A stretch of 64,000 nucleotides of DNA. Source: Rhodamnia argentea. Taxonomy: Eukaryota > Streptophyta > Magnoliopsida > Myrtales > Myrtaceae. Where the stretch lies: the NCBI RefSeq assembly GCF_020921035.1, contig NC_063152.1, positions 31,743,903-31,807,902 on the forward strand, read 5' to 3'. The position numbers were made by a program, and so were the translations under genes. Under the pieces are notes generated by a model that saw only the letters and a list, made by a program, of their open reading frames with translations, was not told the DNA's origin and did no database searches. Shown here piece after piece: positions 12,131 to 25,200 of this stretch. Numbering within the stretch: the stretch's first letter is position 1; each line of letters starts with the position of its first letter.

Positions 12131-12797
12131 GGGAAAAGTATCAAAAGAGTTACAAACCAATTGTATTAGTGTCCTGTTAAAAAAAAAAATTGTATTGGTG
12201 TCAATTCAGTTCTAAATCTTTTAATTATGCTAGCTCGGTACTAAACCTTTTGCATTTCTACCAATTGAGTCCATCCGATCATTTTGGCAGAAAATAGTTG
12301 ATGTGGATGCGTGCTGTCCTATGTGGCATGATCGGCGCAAACATAGACATTTTTAACAGTGATTTAAAAAAAATTAATTTTTTTTTCATTTTCTTTTCAT
12401 TCACTTTGGTTAGCAAGGGCCACCTCGCATAGAGCCAGCAGGGCTGTGATGGCCATGGGCGAGGCCGTGGATGAGGCGGCCCTCGCCCGGATCCGGCGAG
12501 GCCATGGATAAGGCGACCCTCGCCCAGATTGGGTGAGGGTTGCCGACCAAAAATAAAAGAAAGAAAGAAAATAGTCAAAAAAATTTCTTAAAAAAATACT
12601 AAAGAAATATTCACGTCATCTCCCATCACGGTACGTAGGATAGACAGCATCACGTTAACGATTTCCAGTCAAAATTGATCGGATAGACTCAATTGGCACA
12701 AATACAAAATGTTTAGAACTAAATTAGCACAATTGAAAGGTTTATGACTGAATTGGCACAAATGTAATGGATTTATGACTTTTTTTATGCTTTTCCC
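12131..12797. mobile_element. Mutator-like MITE, copy B
   Basis: A 667-bp element with terminal inverted repeats starting GGGAAAAG and ending CTTTTCCC. It is flanked by a perfect 10-bp direct repeat, AAGAGTTATA, at 12121-12130 and 12798-12807. The body has the same plan as copy A: 'caattgagtccatccg' stretches, a GTGGATGCG motif, and a GC-rich core (12415-12545) with repeated 'gaggccgtgg/ccctcgccc' arms. It is non-coding. Confidence 0.8.
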
Positions 12798-13060
12798 AAG
12801 AGTTATAGATGATAACACTTATAAAGCAAATGAAAATGAAGGTTGCGAACCCATCATTAGCAATTAGTATGAGAGGGAGTACCGAAATTTGAGCCTCCGA
12901 CTCGTGCTTTGAATCACTTATAAAACTTATCGTTTTCTCGAGAACTTCTATAAAAAAAAAAATGAATCGACAATCTATGCACATCATATCGCTTAACAAG
13001 AATCTTATAGCCCAAACTGGCGTGTCCTAGGGTTTCCTTAAATTGGTGTGTGCTAAGCTA

Positions 13061-14079
13061 GGCACGCATGGTAACACTTCTGCTTCGGAAATTGATTTTT
13101 TTACTTTTGCTCCAGAAGTTGTTTTATGATCATAGAAGATGTTTGATAACTGGGCAAAATTTTTACTTTTAGAAAGAAATTCATTTGATAATAGTTAAAA
13201 ATTTATACTTCTGAAACATTATTAACACAAAAACTTCTATGAAAAATTATTGATTCTAATCTAAATGTATGTTATTCGAGAAAGTAAAATGCAAATACTC
13301 CAGATTTACATATAATTTATCATTTAATTATTTATGCAAATGGGGATTAAATTTATGGGAAATTTTGTATTAATGAATTCGATGGTCGAGCTCATATATC
13401 CACATTAAAAGCATGGGTAGTTTTGATGCTTCATCACCTATGCCTAGAGGTGTCAAATGGGTGGATAAGGTCGTATTGAAAATGGTCCGACCCATATTGA
13501 CCCATTTAATCCGTTTTGACCCATTTTCATAAAGTACAAATTTAACAATCCATATCCGACTTGATCCGTATTACTTAAATACTTCTATATTTAACCAAAT
13601 CATAAAAAAAATTTCTCATAATTTATTAAAAAATGATATTGCTAAAACGTTCTCATGCAATTGAAATTATTTTAATGTTTAAATATTTTGTTATTATTAA
13701 AAAATATTATTTTCCTTTTAGAACCAAAAAATTAATATTATTTTTTACTCCGGGGGCGGCGGGCGGTGGTGGGCAATGGCGGCAAGTGGCGGTCGGCAAT
13801 CGGCGGTGGATGGTGGGTGGCGGTGACGGCGATGTTCAGCAAAGTGAGAAAGATATTGATGTCGAGAGATTTCTACTTCTAAAAGAGAAGTAATTTTTGT
13901 TTTTAACTTCTGAAAGTGGGTCGCAAACAACTGAAGCAAAAAATTACTTCAGAAGTAGAAAAATAAAGTTGCATAACCAAACGAATTTTCGTTTCAGAAG
14001 TTGCGCTATCAAACGGATTTTTGCTCCAAAAGTACTTTTGAAACAAAATTTTTGCTTCATAAGTGTTATCATGGGCGCC
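13061..14079. mobile_element. TIR element with a GC-rich insert (hAT-like?)
   Basis: The left end GGCACGCATGGTAACACTTC matches the reverse complement of the right end (AAGTGTTATCATGGGCGCC). Long subterminal inverted similarity follows, rich in 'acttctgaag' and 'ttttgcttc'. Inside, at 13442, AGAGGTGTCAAATGGGT looks like the end of a second, nested element. A GGC/GGT-rich segment lies at 13752-13835. I found no convincing target-site duplication, so the superfamily is uncertain. Confidence 0.55.
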
Positions 14080-17000
14080 CTAATTAACATGCTCTTATTC
14101 ACACATTTCATGCTAATAAAATTTGGTCGGACCCAAAACGAATTAAAATGCAATTAGCTTTTGGCATCATAACATTCAAAAGGCAACTTGGTTAGAAGAA
14201 ATCTACGAGCTTTAATAAGCAGAATAGTGTGTTTTTCCTTTATTCATTATGCTTCGATTGTTACTTTTAATTTTTAATTGTATTGCTTTTCAATCTCGAT
14301 TTTGTGACAATGCATGCTTCTCCCTTGGCAATGAGTATAATTGGTTCGTTCCTTTCGGCTGGGAATCAATTGAAAACCCAAGGACATCATCGATGGCTCT
14401 TTCCCTTATTAAAGAAAACCCTAGATTTGGGATTAATTTAATGTCACGTAGCTTTAATTCAATCCGCTAGAAGGTCTAATCTTCGGCGACTTCCATGCCA
14501 AAAGTATTCAAGAGGGAAGTTGATGATGGGTCTATTTGATTAGTGGCGCACATTTAGTGAAATCAGAAAGGCCATCGATTAACAAGTAGATTAAGAGTCC
14601 CTCTCATCCATCACCATTAGCTGAACAAGGTTTAAGTGGACCCATCTAGTGACCATGAACCTCTTGAGTCTTGACCATCTGTCCTAAGTTCGGAATTGGC
14701 GCTAGGTTTGCTCATTCTCTACTGAATTAGCATTCGTACAACTTAATTAATTATGTCCTCTTTGCTTAGTTTAACACGATGCCACCTTTTTTTTTTAAGC
14801 TGGAAATTGGTCATGTTTCGTTATGGAAACATAAGACTAATCATCCTTGTTGAAGAATGAGGCTCGAATTGGCATGACTGGCCACCAAATGCCCGATGTT
14901 GAAATGAAAGTATAAGTTATGATTCAAGCACAACAAAAATGGAGAGAGAAGCTCTTCTTCTCTAGCAAGAATGCGTTGAAGAAGAAGATGATTCGGAGAA
15001 GGGGTCGCGCCCGACCCGGTCGAGACGACAACATGACTTGTCCTGGACCGACCCATTTGCACGTATCAATCTACGTATTGAGATGGCGAGAACCAATTAC
15101 TTTTGAAAAAAAAGGAGAGAATGAAAACGAGCCAAGTCAAATCGTTTGTTACCCGCGAGCCAAGAAACTGAAATTTATCAAAGAAGAGAAGTTAGGTGAT
15201 TGTGGCCTCAGAACGAAGCGAGCTGGAGTAACTACAATCTTCAGACGCGAAGGGTCGTGTCTCCGCCTCGGACTCCGACCCCGATGTTGTTCAAAATCAA
15301 ATCGTGAACGAAGACAGCGGGGAAACGGGTTCTTCGTCTTCACTCCAAGCTACAAGCTGGGATTCAAAGCAACCCTTCTTTCTTACCCTCTAATGGAAGC
15401 TTCTCCCCGTTCTCTCTTTCCCGTCCGTTTTTTATAATTTGGGAATGCAAGCGCTGAGGCTCGGTTGTTGGAAGCCCGGCCTCTGATTCTACGCAAAAAG
15501 TCCCGTCCAAAAGCAATTTGCACGCAATTGATTAGATTCGAATAAAGAATTTTCAATTTTAGGGAGGTAGGGTTCAAATTTTGTCATTCTTTCTTTTCTT
15601 TTTCTTTTTTTTCCTATTTTTGGGTCGAGAGATATTAATTTTGATGGTCCATAGAGGGCGTATTTTCTTATGCCAGACGTACGAAATTTTTTTAATGAAA
15701 AAGGCCTAGGACCATTGGTGGGGGTAACTTGCAGCCAAAAGAGGGTACATCGAAATGAAGACGAAGTAATTTCCCAAGTATTGAAAAGCAGGAATGCAAT
15801 ATAAATGCAATTTAAGAATCAAGGATCCATCGTTTTCCATGGTTGCCAGAGACGTAGCGTTCGGACGGTATGATTTGTTCCATTTGACAGGACCTGAAAA
15901 GAAGGTGGGGGACAATTTGCTTTTCTCATGCTCTTCGTTCGATTGATCGAGCTTCATAATATCTCGGTACGGTATTAATTAGGGGCGAGCGAAGAGGGAT
16001 CGATCGAAACGTGAATTGCCGTCTGAACTAATTTTCGATTCCGATTTTCGATCCAGTTCTCAATTGAAAGGGGAGACCGAACCACTCGGATCAGATCAAT
16101 TATTTTTTATTTAGTTATTTATTTCTTAAATGTAAACATGATAATCCACCCATTATTTTTTTTATTTTTCAATTATTTTTTATTTAGTTATTTATTTCTT
16201 AAATTTGTGTTGCTCATCTCTACTAATAATCCATCGATTTCATTAGCCTGTTTAGGAATTGAACCGACCGGTTGGTTCGGTCCGATCCGATCTCAGGACC
16301 ATCCGGTCCAGTTTTCGTTCTCTGAAACTGGGAATCGATGATATAGGTCCGATTCCTAGAACTTGGGTGGACCGAACAGGGAACTGATTGCCTGTAGTGT
16401 TTACAAAAGCCGATATTTTTTTTTTTTTTCGGGTCGAAACCGAGACTCTAATGGCAACGTGGCAGCGGACATGTGAGTTGATTCAAAGTCACTCGTGGAA
16501 ACGCATTAAGGTGAATAAAGCCACTTGCTGAAGAAGGCGAATTGAACACTGACCTTGATTTTAATGACAGGGAAGCTTCTGATTCTCCCTCAGTAAACCT
16601 GATCTGTCCTTCCCCAGAAAAACAAGCTTTAGTCAATCTTTCTTAGCTTATAATTTACCATAACCAAATCAGCAAATTGATTAAAGAAAAAAGAAAAAGA
16701 AAAAGGAATTGCTCTCTCTCTCTCTCTCTGGGTGTGAAACTGAAACGAGACTGTTTCTCAGAGAGAGAAAGAGAGAGAGGGAGAGAGAGGGAGGGAGGGA
16801 ACGCTTAGAACAGAATGCACATACAGAGCAAGCGCAGGGACAAAGGAAGAAGCTCTTCAGATCCGTGTTCTTTGGCTCACCCGCTCGCTCACCGCGTTCC
16901 CATGTCGTAAAGCTCGCTCCTTTTTATGGTGAACTGAGCTAACTGGCACCATACCTCTTCAAGGAGCTGCAACACGTATCTGGGGTCCTTTGGTTTGGCC

Positions 17001-17115
17001 CGCATTGACGCAATGTGTACCTGCATTGGTGATTCTCCGGCGAGCTCGAGCTTCCCGTGACCGGAGGTGCCGCCTATGAGCTCCGGCGAGGGGGAGGGTG
17101 CTCGAGGCATGGAGA
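14080..17115. other. Intergenic; no recognised gene
   Basis: An open frame of 172 codons at 14919-15437 on the plus strand is basic and low in complexity and matches nothing I know; I do not call it a gene. A 36-bp stretch (tcaattattttttatttagt...) is repeated at about 16097 and 16165. Runs of 'gaaccgaccggttcggtccg' at 16030-16380 look like ends of a degraded TIR element. CT/GA tracts at 16712-16800 are simple repeats, possibly in the 5'UTR or promoter of the next gene. Confidence 0.4.
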
Positions 17116-18300
17116 ATGTTTGAGAAGAGAGAAAGCACTAGATGAAGAGAGGTGGGTGTTGAGATTGCAGTTTCATGCAACTCCAGGTTTCTCAAAACAC
17201 TCTCTCTCTCTCTAAATGCAGTGGAACTAGTCTGTATAAATTCGTTGAGAAAATGCAATGCAAGAGAAGGTGACAACTGGAAAAGGTCTCGCATCTCATA
17301 AAATTTGTTAAATTTTTCTCTTGCATTGTCATGTTTGTAAAGCCACTGCACCCAGATATGACTGAAAGTTCTAAGTGTTTTCTTTTTTTGTCCTTTACAA
17401 ATCTTTCGTCTCAATTTTGTGTTCTAAGCCGGGCAACCCAGAAAGTCTAATTATTCAGACTGGATAAATAAATGTATAAATAGCGGTAGGTCTATGTGAT
17501 TGAGTGATTGAATTGAGGCAGTGTGTAGGAAGTCTGATATTGATTCAGGTGTCACAGTTTTGGTGTCAATGGAGGAATGGGTCTTTGGTTCTTCCTGGTG
17601 ATGCGAAAGTACCAACTCCGAGATCAGAAAACTGCGCCGGAGATTCAAGATTATTGCTGAGAAGATCGCCGATTCGCCCGCTTCATCGCATGTCGATGGT
17701 ATGAAATGTTTGGAATGAATTGCTCTCTAGTTGTCTGATACTATGTAACCATTATAAAACGGTCAACTGACAATGATAATAGGTGAATTCACAATCTCTG
17801 AGATGCGTGGAGATGACAATAATTAGATCTCAATTAATTTTTTCATTATATTTTATCTCCACAGAGGTTTTGTGTCCCCAGAATCCAAGAAAATTTCTGA
17901 TCATAGGTAAGACACAAGCTTTACTTCTCCATTTTATGTAGTTTTTCATGCTTTTATAGTTCTGATAATGTCGTCTGAATGGGGTTTTCCCCTGCCCGAA
18001 CATCTGCAGATTGGTGGAGGATGCTGAAGATTCAAAACTTAAAATGAAAGACGAGCTTCAGGTCCCAAGCAAGTGAGAGAAAAGGACGCGAAAGCGCTGA
18101 GACTAGCTTTCTTGATGTATGCTTCCATTTTAAGTCAATTGCTTTCAGTGAACTGTGGCAAAATTTTCGAGTAGAACATTCATTCCTCTGGCGGGAACAT
18201 ATTTCGTCTTTCAGTCACATGTGATGAAGAACCAGAAATTTCACAATATAAGTGTTTCTTCAAGATTTTTCGCTGATGTTATTGGATATTTTCCTATTGT
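17116..18300 (+). pseudogene. Broken 5' exons (NT-C2 region) of the coiled-coil gene
   Basis: In related Arabidopsis proteins (At5g52280 type) the chain starts MFKSWR...AVFKLQFQATQ, and exon 2 continues with a V-x-Q ... SLVP-GDxGKPT pattern. Here an ATG TTT at 17116 is followed 49 bases later by RLQFHATP in a different frame. The normal spacing is 51 bases, so there is a net 2-base loss. The next candidate exon after a CAG at 17546 reads VSQFWCQWRNGSLVLPGDAK and then PT. After that similarity fades. A further fragment at 18012 (LVEDAEDSKLKMKDELQ) also loses frame before joining the intact body. I infer a decayed NT-C2 (membrane-binding C2-like) domain. Assembly indels are the alternative. Confidence 0.45.
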
Positions 18301-18359
18301 AGTCGCCAACAGGAAATGATGAGATTCTGCTTCACCGTCTTCCAGAAGGACAATTAATT

Positions 18360-20650
18360 ATGACCAATCAAAATGCCAATCTACACGACCTATGTAGAAT
18401 GTCTAGCGGATCAAATCTTACAGTATCTAGCTCCGAGAGCAGTTCCGGATTAAATTCACCTCAAGAGCTAAAAGCAAGAAACTTCATCCAACACAGCCCA
18501 ACTAGCTTCCTCTCATCTCTTGGTTATGCCTCAGTGCCTCAGAAACTGATAGCAGATGAATCAGCCAGAGCTCACCAAGAACAACAGAGGTCAAAGTGGG
18601 AGTGGTCGCTAAATCTTGATGGCGACTTGAGTACAGATGACTCGAAGATTATATTACAGAACGTTCAAACGAGCAAAGGAACAGAACAGGCTTCCCACAA
18701 TGAGGTTGAAAGGCTCAATGCTGAGTTATTTGCTTTGGCTAGACAAGCGGATGTTTCGGAGTTGGAATTGCAAACTCTTCGCAAGCAAATGGTCAAAGAG
18801 ACCAAAAGGTCTCAGAGGCTCTCAATAGAAAATGTTAGATTGAAGGAGGAGAGGGATTCTCTCAAGGAAGAATCTGAGAAATTTAAGGCCTTCAAAAGTA
18901 ATTTTCAGGGCGGAGATCTGCAGGCGGTCACGGTAGAATTAAGAAAAGAAGTAAGTCACGAGAAGGAGGTCAATGCTCATCTGAGGTTGCAACTTCAAAA
19001 GACTCAAGACTCAAATGCTGAATTGGTTCTTGCTGTGAAAGAACTAGATGATATGTTAAAGCAGAAGGATCGAGAATCACCCAAAATTGCAGCAGTTGAA
19101 GATGAGGACCAGAAGGCATTGATAGAGCTCATTAAGGGCCAAGCAGGTGCAAATGATCCAACCCAGCTCGATCACAATATCACAGACCTTTGTAGCGAAA
19201 TAGCTAACTGCAAGAGGGAAAAGGATGAATTGGAGATGCAGATGGAGCAGCTTGCACTGGACTATGAAATATTGAGGCAGGAAAATCACAAGATGTTGTC
19301 AGAATGGGAACAATTCCGGCTCCAGGAACAACTGAATGTGCAATATCAATGCGCTTCTTGTTTGACCAACGGAAGCGAATGGGAAAATCATATTCAAATA
19401 TTGGAGAATGACCTCAAGAGCAAATCAGAATCTCTCTCAGATGCTCTAGCAACCATTAACAAGCTTGAAACGCGTATTTATGGCTCGGAGCGAGAATTGG
19501 AGAAGCAGGCGATAGAATTTGAAGCAGCTTTCGAAGACATAACTTGTGCCAAAGTAGAGCAAGAGCAAAGAGCTATCCGAGCAGAGGAGACTCTAAGAAA
19601 GACGAGACAAAACTATGGGAATGTAGCTGAGAAGACAAGACGGAAGTACGCCAATGTTGCTGAAAGGATTCAGGAGGAGTTCAAAAATCTCTCCATGCAG
19701 ATGTTGTCGACGTTCGAGGCTAATGAGGCAGTGACTGCGAAAGCATTGACAGAAGCTCGAGAACTGCGTGCACACAAAAGTCAATTAGAGGAAACACTCC
19801 AGAAAGCTAATGAAGAGCTCCTTTCTGTTCGAGAATATTACGAAGCAAAAATGGAAGAGCTTTCCAGAGAAATAAAAGTGAAAACAGATCAGATCGAGCA
19901 CATGGTGTTGGAAATCAGTGAGAATTCGAGGAAGCTTGAACATCAGATGGATCATGAGACCGAAGACTGTAAAAAAAAATTGTCGCGGGAGATCGCGACG
20001 TTGAAAAGTGAGATAACAAGGCTGAGTACGGACAATCATTTCCTCTCTGATCAAGAGGAAAATCAAACTTCAGAGTTGAAACAGATGAAAAAATCACTCG
20101 GTGAAACCAAGATTGTGGTGGAAAATGGAAATGCAGAACGAGATGAGCTGGTCGGTGCCCTTGCTTCAATGAAGAAAGAGATGGAGGACTCACTGATGGA
20201 GTTAGATTCCTTGAGGCAAATGAAAGATCAAAAGGAGATCGTAATTGAAAGCTTAAAGTCGGAATTGGAAAACCTAAAAGCTCAGAGTCATGACATGAAA
20301 AGGTCAATAGTTGACGATAATTCAGGAAAAGAACGACTAAGAAAACAAGCAATCAAGCCAAAGGGTGATCTCAAGAAGCAGGAAGATGCATTCACCGTGA
20401 CCGAGAAAAAGAGGAACAGGCGAGCAGTAGTTTCGGACGGAAAAAAGGGTACTCCTAGAAGTAATAAGCCTGCTCAAGTTTCTAGCAGCAACAAAGAACT
20501 AACAAGTCTCCAGGAGAAAATCAAATTGCTTGAGGTATTGAGAACCTCTTCTTTTTTGTGATTAACATTCGATTATTGCGACATAAGAATAAAAATGCTG
20601 TTCTATTCTGACTTGTTGCCTTACAGTGGATTAGCTTTAGTTCAAGATTG

Positions 20651-20690
<40 letters not shown>

Positions 20691-21677
20691 CCCCATGTTT
20701 GACTCTTGTACTTCTGCTTCTGACAGGACCAGATCCAATCAAAGCAAGCCGCATTTGACTCCATGAAGGATTCATTCCTAGCTAGGGAAAGTGATCTGCA
20801 AAACATAATTGAGGAGTTAGAGAGAAGGTTGCAAGAAAAGGTAATCCTAGCTTGTCTTGTGATGCACAGAGATGCTCTGTACTTGGTACAAATTAGAGAT
20901 TTAAGCAAGATAAGGTGCTGGAGTTGTTCAGGCCGGAGATCGATTGGCAAGATCGTGCCTAAACATTTGCAGAACAACGGGAGATTAGTCGAGCTGCTAG
21001 GCACGTTCATTAAAGGACAAGACATTTGGTGTTTAGGACTAAATATCTGCTACTTCGTTATTGACCTGCATTCGGCAGAGAGTTCACGGAGTTTTCTCTC
21101 ACTGCTTCTAATATGTGACAGCTTCGTCTTCGATGCAGAGACCTGAAGATATTGGCGAAATCACGCCAACAAGTGTGACACCTGAAGAAAAGGAAACTCT
21201 AGCAGAAAATTTGTGCAGTGTGTCGCGCAAGCCCGGAGAAAATGGCGATACGACCCATGGGTATGATGGATTAGCCAGTTGAAGGTCATTTTGTATGAAC
21301 TATTCTTTGTACTTGTAGGGCGGTAACAATTGGTGCTTAGTTTTGAAAAACTTTTCATTCTTTGAGGCACAAGAACATGGTCACCAGTCACCACTTGATC
21401 CATTCTACGTTCTTCCTTTTCTTCCAGGGATCGTTATGATATTGTTTTGGACAGTGAAGCTTTTATCTCCGGTTCAAATGCCAGAGAAGGCAACTTCGAC
21501 AAGCTCCTAACTGAATCGGCATCATTGAGGGAGAGGAACGAGGCGATGGAGCTTGAGCTAAAGGACCTGCAGGAAAGATACTCCCAGATAAGCCTCAAGT
21601 TCGCTGAGGTGGAAGGTGAGAGACAACAGCTGGTGATGGCTCTACGAAACCTCAAGAATGCCAAGACTGGCAACTGA
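18360..21677 (+). CDS. Myosin heavy chain-related coiled-coil protein (NT-C2 family body)
   Basis: Intact exons are 18360-20534 (open upstream to an acceptor before 18303), 20727-20840, 21139-21260 and 21428-21677. They give 886 residues from the ATG at 18360. The protein is mostly long coiled coil. It has diagnostic stretches shared with the plant NT-C2 'myosin heavy chain-related' family: LRLQLQKTQDSNAELVLAVK, EQEQRAIRAEETLRKTRQNY, and the C-terminal LKFAEVEGERQQLVMALRNL followed by KNAK. These proteins are not motors; some family members have been linked to organelle or cytoskeleton positioning. The first part (residues 1-90) is serine-rich and disordered. A 37-base (CT)n tract sits in intron 1. 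The normal N-terminal NT-C2 domain is missing or broken upstream, so the product may lack its membrane-binding end. Confidence 0.85.
20652..20688. repeat. (CT)n microsatellite in an intron
   Basis: About 18 CT units within the intron between exons 18360-20534 and 20727-20840 of the coiled-coil gene, near the acceptor at 20726. Confidence 0.95.
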
Positions 21678-22271
21678 TCATCACCGGTGAAGATATAGCG
21701 TACAGAACTAAGGATTTGGCTCTGCCCAATCAGAGTCTTGATGCAAGGACGACCGTTAATAATCTTGGACATAGCAAATAACAGCTATGGGCATGTGCGG
21801 CGAGGGTTTTCCGATTAGGTACCTGTTCTTCAGGACAAACCATCCTCATACAAATTTGTAAGAGCTTTTCATTGTACCAGAAATAACTGAATGACTATGT
21901 GGGGAACTTCCACTCGTTCTTACAATTTGCCTTCCCATCAATAACACGAGGTACCGATCCTGGAATCCCCAATCCACAGTATTAGTGACATTACCTTTTT
22001 TCTTTGTGCATGCAGTTCTAACTATGTTCTGGATGAAGGAAATGAGAACAAGATATGCCGAAGCCCCGGATCATGGCTTAGTGAGACCGCCATCATATAT
22101 CGAAACACAATTATACTCAATCTATGTAATGTTGACATGTTTCACATCACAATTGATAAAACAGGCATATCTCTATTGAAGCAAAACCTTGAACACTCGA
22201 GGCGACCAAAATTGCAGCCCCTTCCCCTTCACCCCCAGGGCACGCGAGCACCAGAGAGAGTTGCCAAAGAT
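21678..22271. other. Convergent 3' region between coiled-coil gene and NOB1
   Basis: Holds the 3'UTRs of two genes transcribed towards each other. I see no gene or repeat of note. Confidence 0.5.
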
Positions 22272-25200
22272 CTATCTACGTCTAGAACGGGAAAAATGAT
22301 TGTCATTCGGATTTCTCTTTCCACTGAAAACTGCCAAGGCCTTCCTTACAGGAGGCTGAAAAGAGCTACTCCTAACGCTATGGTAGGAGAACACGTCATC
22401 CGAAGTGAAGAAGTCATCTCCCTGCGCAATGGAATTTAATGCAGCCTTAGTTCAAGCAAAAGGAAAGGAACTGGAACATTTCCAACTTTTAATTGAGTTG
22501 ATTGCTATGGCATAAAAAATCACACAATGAAGATAATCTACCTGCTTATTTGCCTTCTTCTTTGTTTTAGGATAGAGGTACTTCTGTGGCAACTGATCTT
22601 CACGTAGAATGAGGTTCTTCGTAATAGCATCTCTTCCGCCTTGGGGTAATGGCAATGAAAACTACGGAAAGAAAATGAATGTTTCAGAGACTGAAAAATT
22701 GTCACAATATCATAATTACGAAGCAAAAGCAGGGTGGTTTACATTTTAAAAGCAGAGATTACCAAGCACAATAAAACTTGGTAAAACAGAAGACAGATTA
22801 TAGCAACAAAGAGTGCAAGTGCAGCAATCGAACTAAAATTAGCAACAAGAGCCAACATGCTCGGATGAGCCAAAAACCATGTTCAATATAACAATGACAT
22901 TCCCGATGAATATATCCACCTTCTGCTATTATTAAAGACTAAAATGTGCAGATTGCAGCAACCAAATATACGTACTCTGGTGCCACGTAAAGTAATACGC
23001 GGTCGACGGGCTGCCAACACAACTCCATTTTCATTGACCGTGACAGCAACTTTACGCAAGGTCCCACCATTTCCACACTTTGGACAGAAAACTCTCCCAA
23101 TTTCAGCAGTCACAGTATAGCAAGCATGGCATTTCAGTATCCACCTGGGAACATGTAACAAACGTGAGTAGACCGACACTGAAGTTCATTAAAGATCTCT
23201 GAACTTTCTTTGGTTAAGTAAAAGGAACAATAGAACCTAACAAGCTTCCCGATGATCTGGTCTTAGGAGGTTGAGATTACACAGCCTTACCAGCTTCCGC
23301 AGAGAGGCTATTTCTGAGACTCAAACCAGTGACATCCAGGTCAAAAGGGAGAGACCCCTAGCCCTCCGGAAAAAATGAAAACATTATGCTTGGAAGTAAA
23401 AGATTCAACAGCTATAACTGCTGAAGAACTACCACTGTTTTGCACAAAAAAGTCACAAGTTAGGAATAACAGATTCAACCACCCACCACCCATCTCACTT
23501 TGTTTCCCCCATTCCTTTTTCTTTTTCTCCTTTCCTTCCCTCTCTCCTCCAACCATGAATTTTTTCCCGAAAAAATGGCTCTTACTTCTACACTTCTTTT
23601 CCCTCCCTGTGGAACCGCAAGAGGAAAAAAAAAAAAAAATCTACACCAAGTGAACTCTAACCTCATGCTGACCACTTCCTACATTTGATTCCATCTGGAG
23701 AATGAGACGGCCAATTTCAATTAGTAGTTACATTTTGTACTGCTGAATTCAACTTCAAACTAGCCAGACAGGGAATCGGGACAAGAATCAAGTGAAAGGG
23801 GAGCTCAACTGAAACCTGTAGGATTAACTATGAGAAATTCAAAAGGCTAGCATTCTCCTATAAGACCATCATGTTGCTGTCAAAGAAAATCAGAAAGCTA
23901 ATTACCATGACATTACATCTATCTATATTTAGATACAAACCTGTGCAGTTGACGTATTTGCATTCCCCCAGGAGCAAGCAGGCGTAGGCCCATCTGAAGG
24001 ATAACATTTTGCATTGCAAAATCACCAGTAACACAAGCTACGCTGGACTCCGACAATGATCTCAGCACCCAACTCTGTTCACTACTCTTGTCATCTATAT
24101 AAGATGCATCATTGCTCTCATTATTCTGGCTTAAGATCTCCAATTGACCTGGATCTTCACTGGCATTATCAGCATCATCTCCGCCAACAGCTTCAGCTTC
24201 CGCTGCATCAGCAGATGTTACTTCAGCTAACATCGCCTTGTTGGATTCCATTACTGCAGAAGAAAGGTCGTGCTCTACCCCTTCTCGAAGAGCTGATGCT
24301 GAATCTTCCTCCAATCTTATTTGTTTCAGGATAGAAGAAAGGTGCTCACTGCCCTCCACCCTTTTGACTATCTCACTCTCCTCAGAAGTTTCGTTGGCGG
24401 ATAGCACTTCTTCAGGACATTGATGTGATAGCTCTCCTGAGCCTTTGATATCATCAATAGAGCGGTCATCAGTATCCTTCTCGGCATCTTGTTGACTCTC
24501 TTTCTCAGACAACGTCTCAAAATATTCACGTCTAGCTTTTCTTCTAAGATATCTTCTGTGAGTACTTCTACTGACGGCAGGCATCCAATCACCAGCATCA
24601 TCGTCGACTTGTCCCTGAGAAGCGTCAATTCCATCTGCTACCATTTTCTTGCCTTCAATTGTAATATCTTTTTTCTTAGGGGGAAATCTCCTATATTTTG
24701 CTGAACTTCCTTCCACATCCTCGTGATCCGCAGAGTGATTATCACCTGCAGAATCATCTTTAGAATGGTTGTCTTCAGTAATAATGTTCAGGTTTAAGTC
24801 CTTCAGTGGTAGAATTCTCGAAGGAGTATTTGTTTTCTCCTCGGCTTCATTTTCTAATGCTTCCCACTCTTCCAGATTAGGAACATTTTTTCCCCATCCA
24901 GGCATGTCATTCTCAGGAAGCCTCTTAATATTAACTGTGTGTACAGGCGGTGGACAATCTCTCAGATGGTTAGTGCCATGAATTTGAGCCTCAAGCATGT
25001 ATGTCAGGGCAATGAGTTTCAGATCAACATCGGAAAGAGTTTGCAAGTCACCAGTTGCTCGCGCAAAATTGATAACTGTCGAGGCACATGAAACAGATAA
25101 GTGACTTGACATTCAAACTCTTGTATAAAGTCTAAAGCATAGCTTTTTAATATGCAAGAAAAACTATCCAAAGTCCCACCCTATACAAGAACGCCAAGCA

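Noticed and set aside
14919-15437. 172-codon open frame on the plus strand
   Set aside because: Basic, low-complexity product without any recognisable domain, with overlapping frames on the other strand; more likely chance.
16889-17414. Minus-strand frames of 73 and 151 codons
   Set aside because: They overlap the plus-strand NT-C2 remnant and show no domain of their own.
24056-24704. Plus-strand frames inside the NOB1 large exon
   Set aside because: They are antisense shadows of the conserved NOB1 coding sequence.
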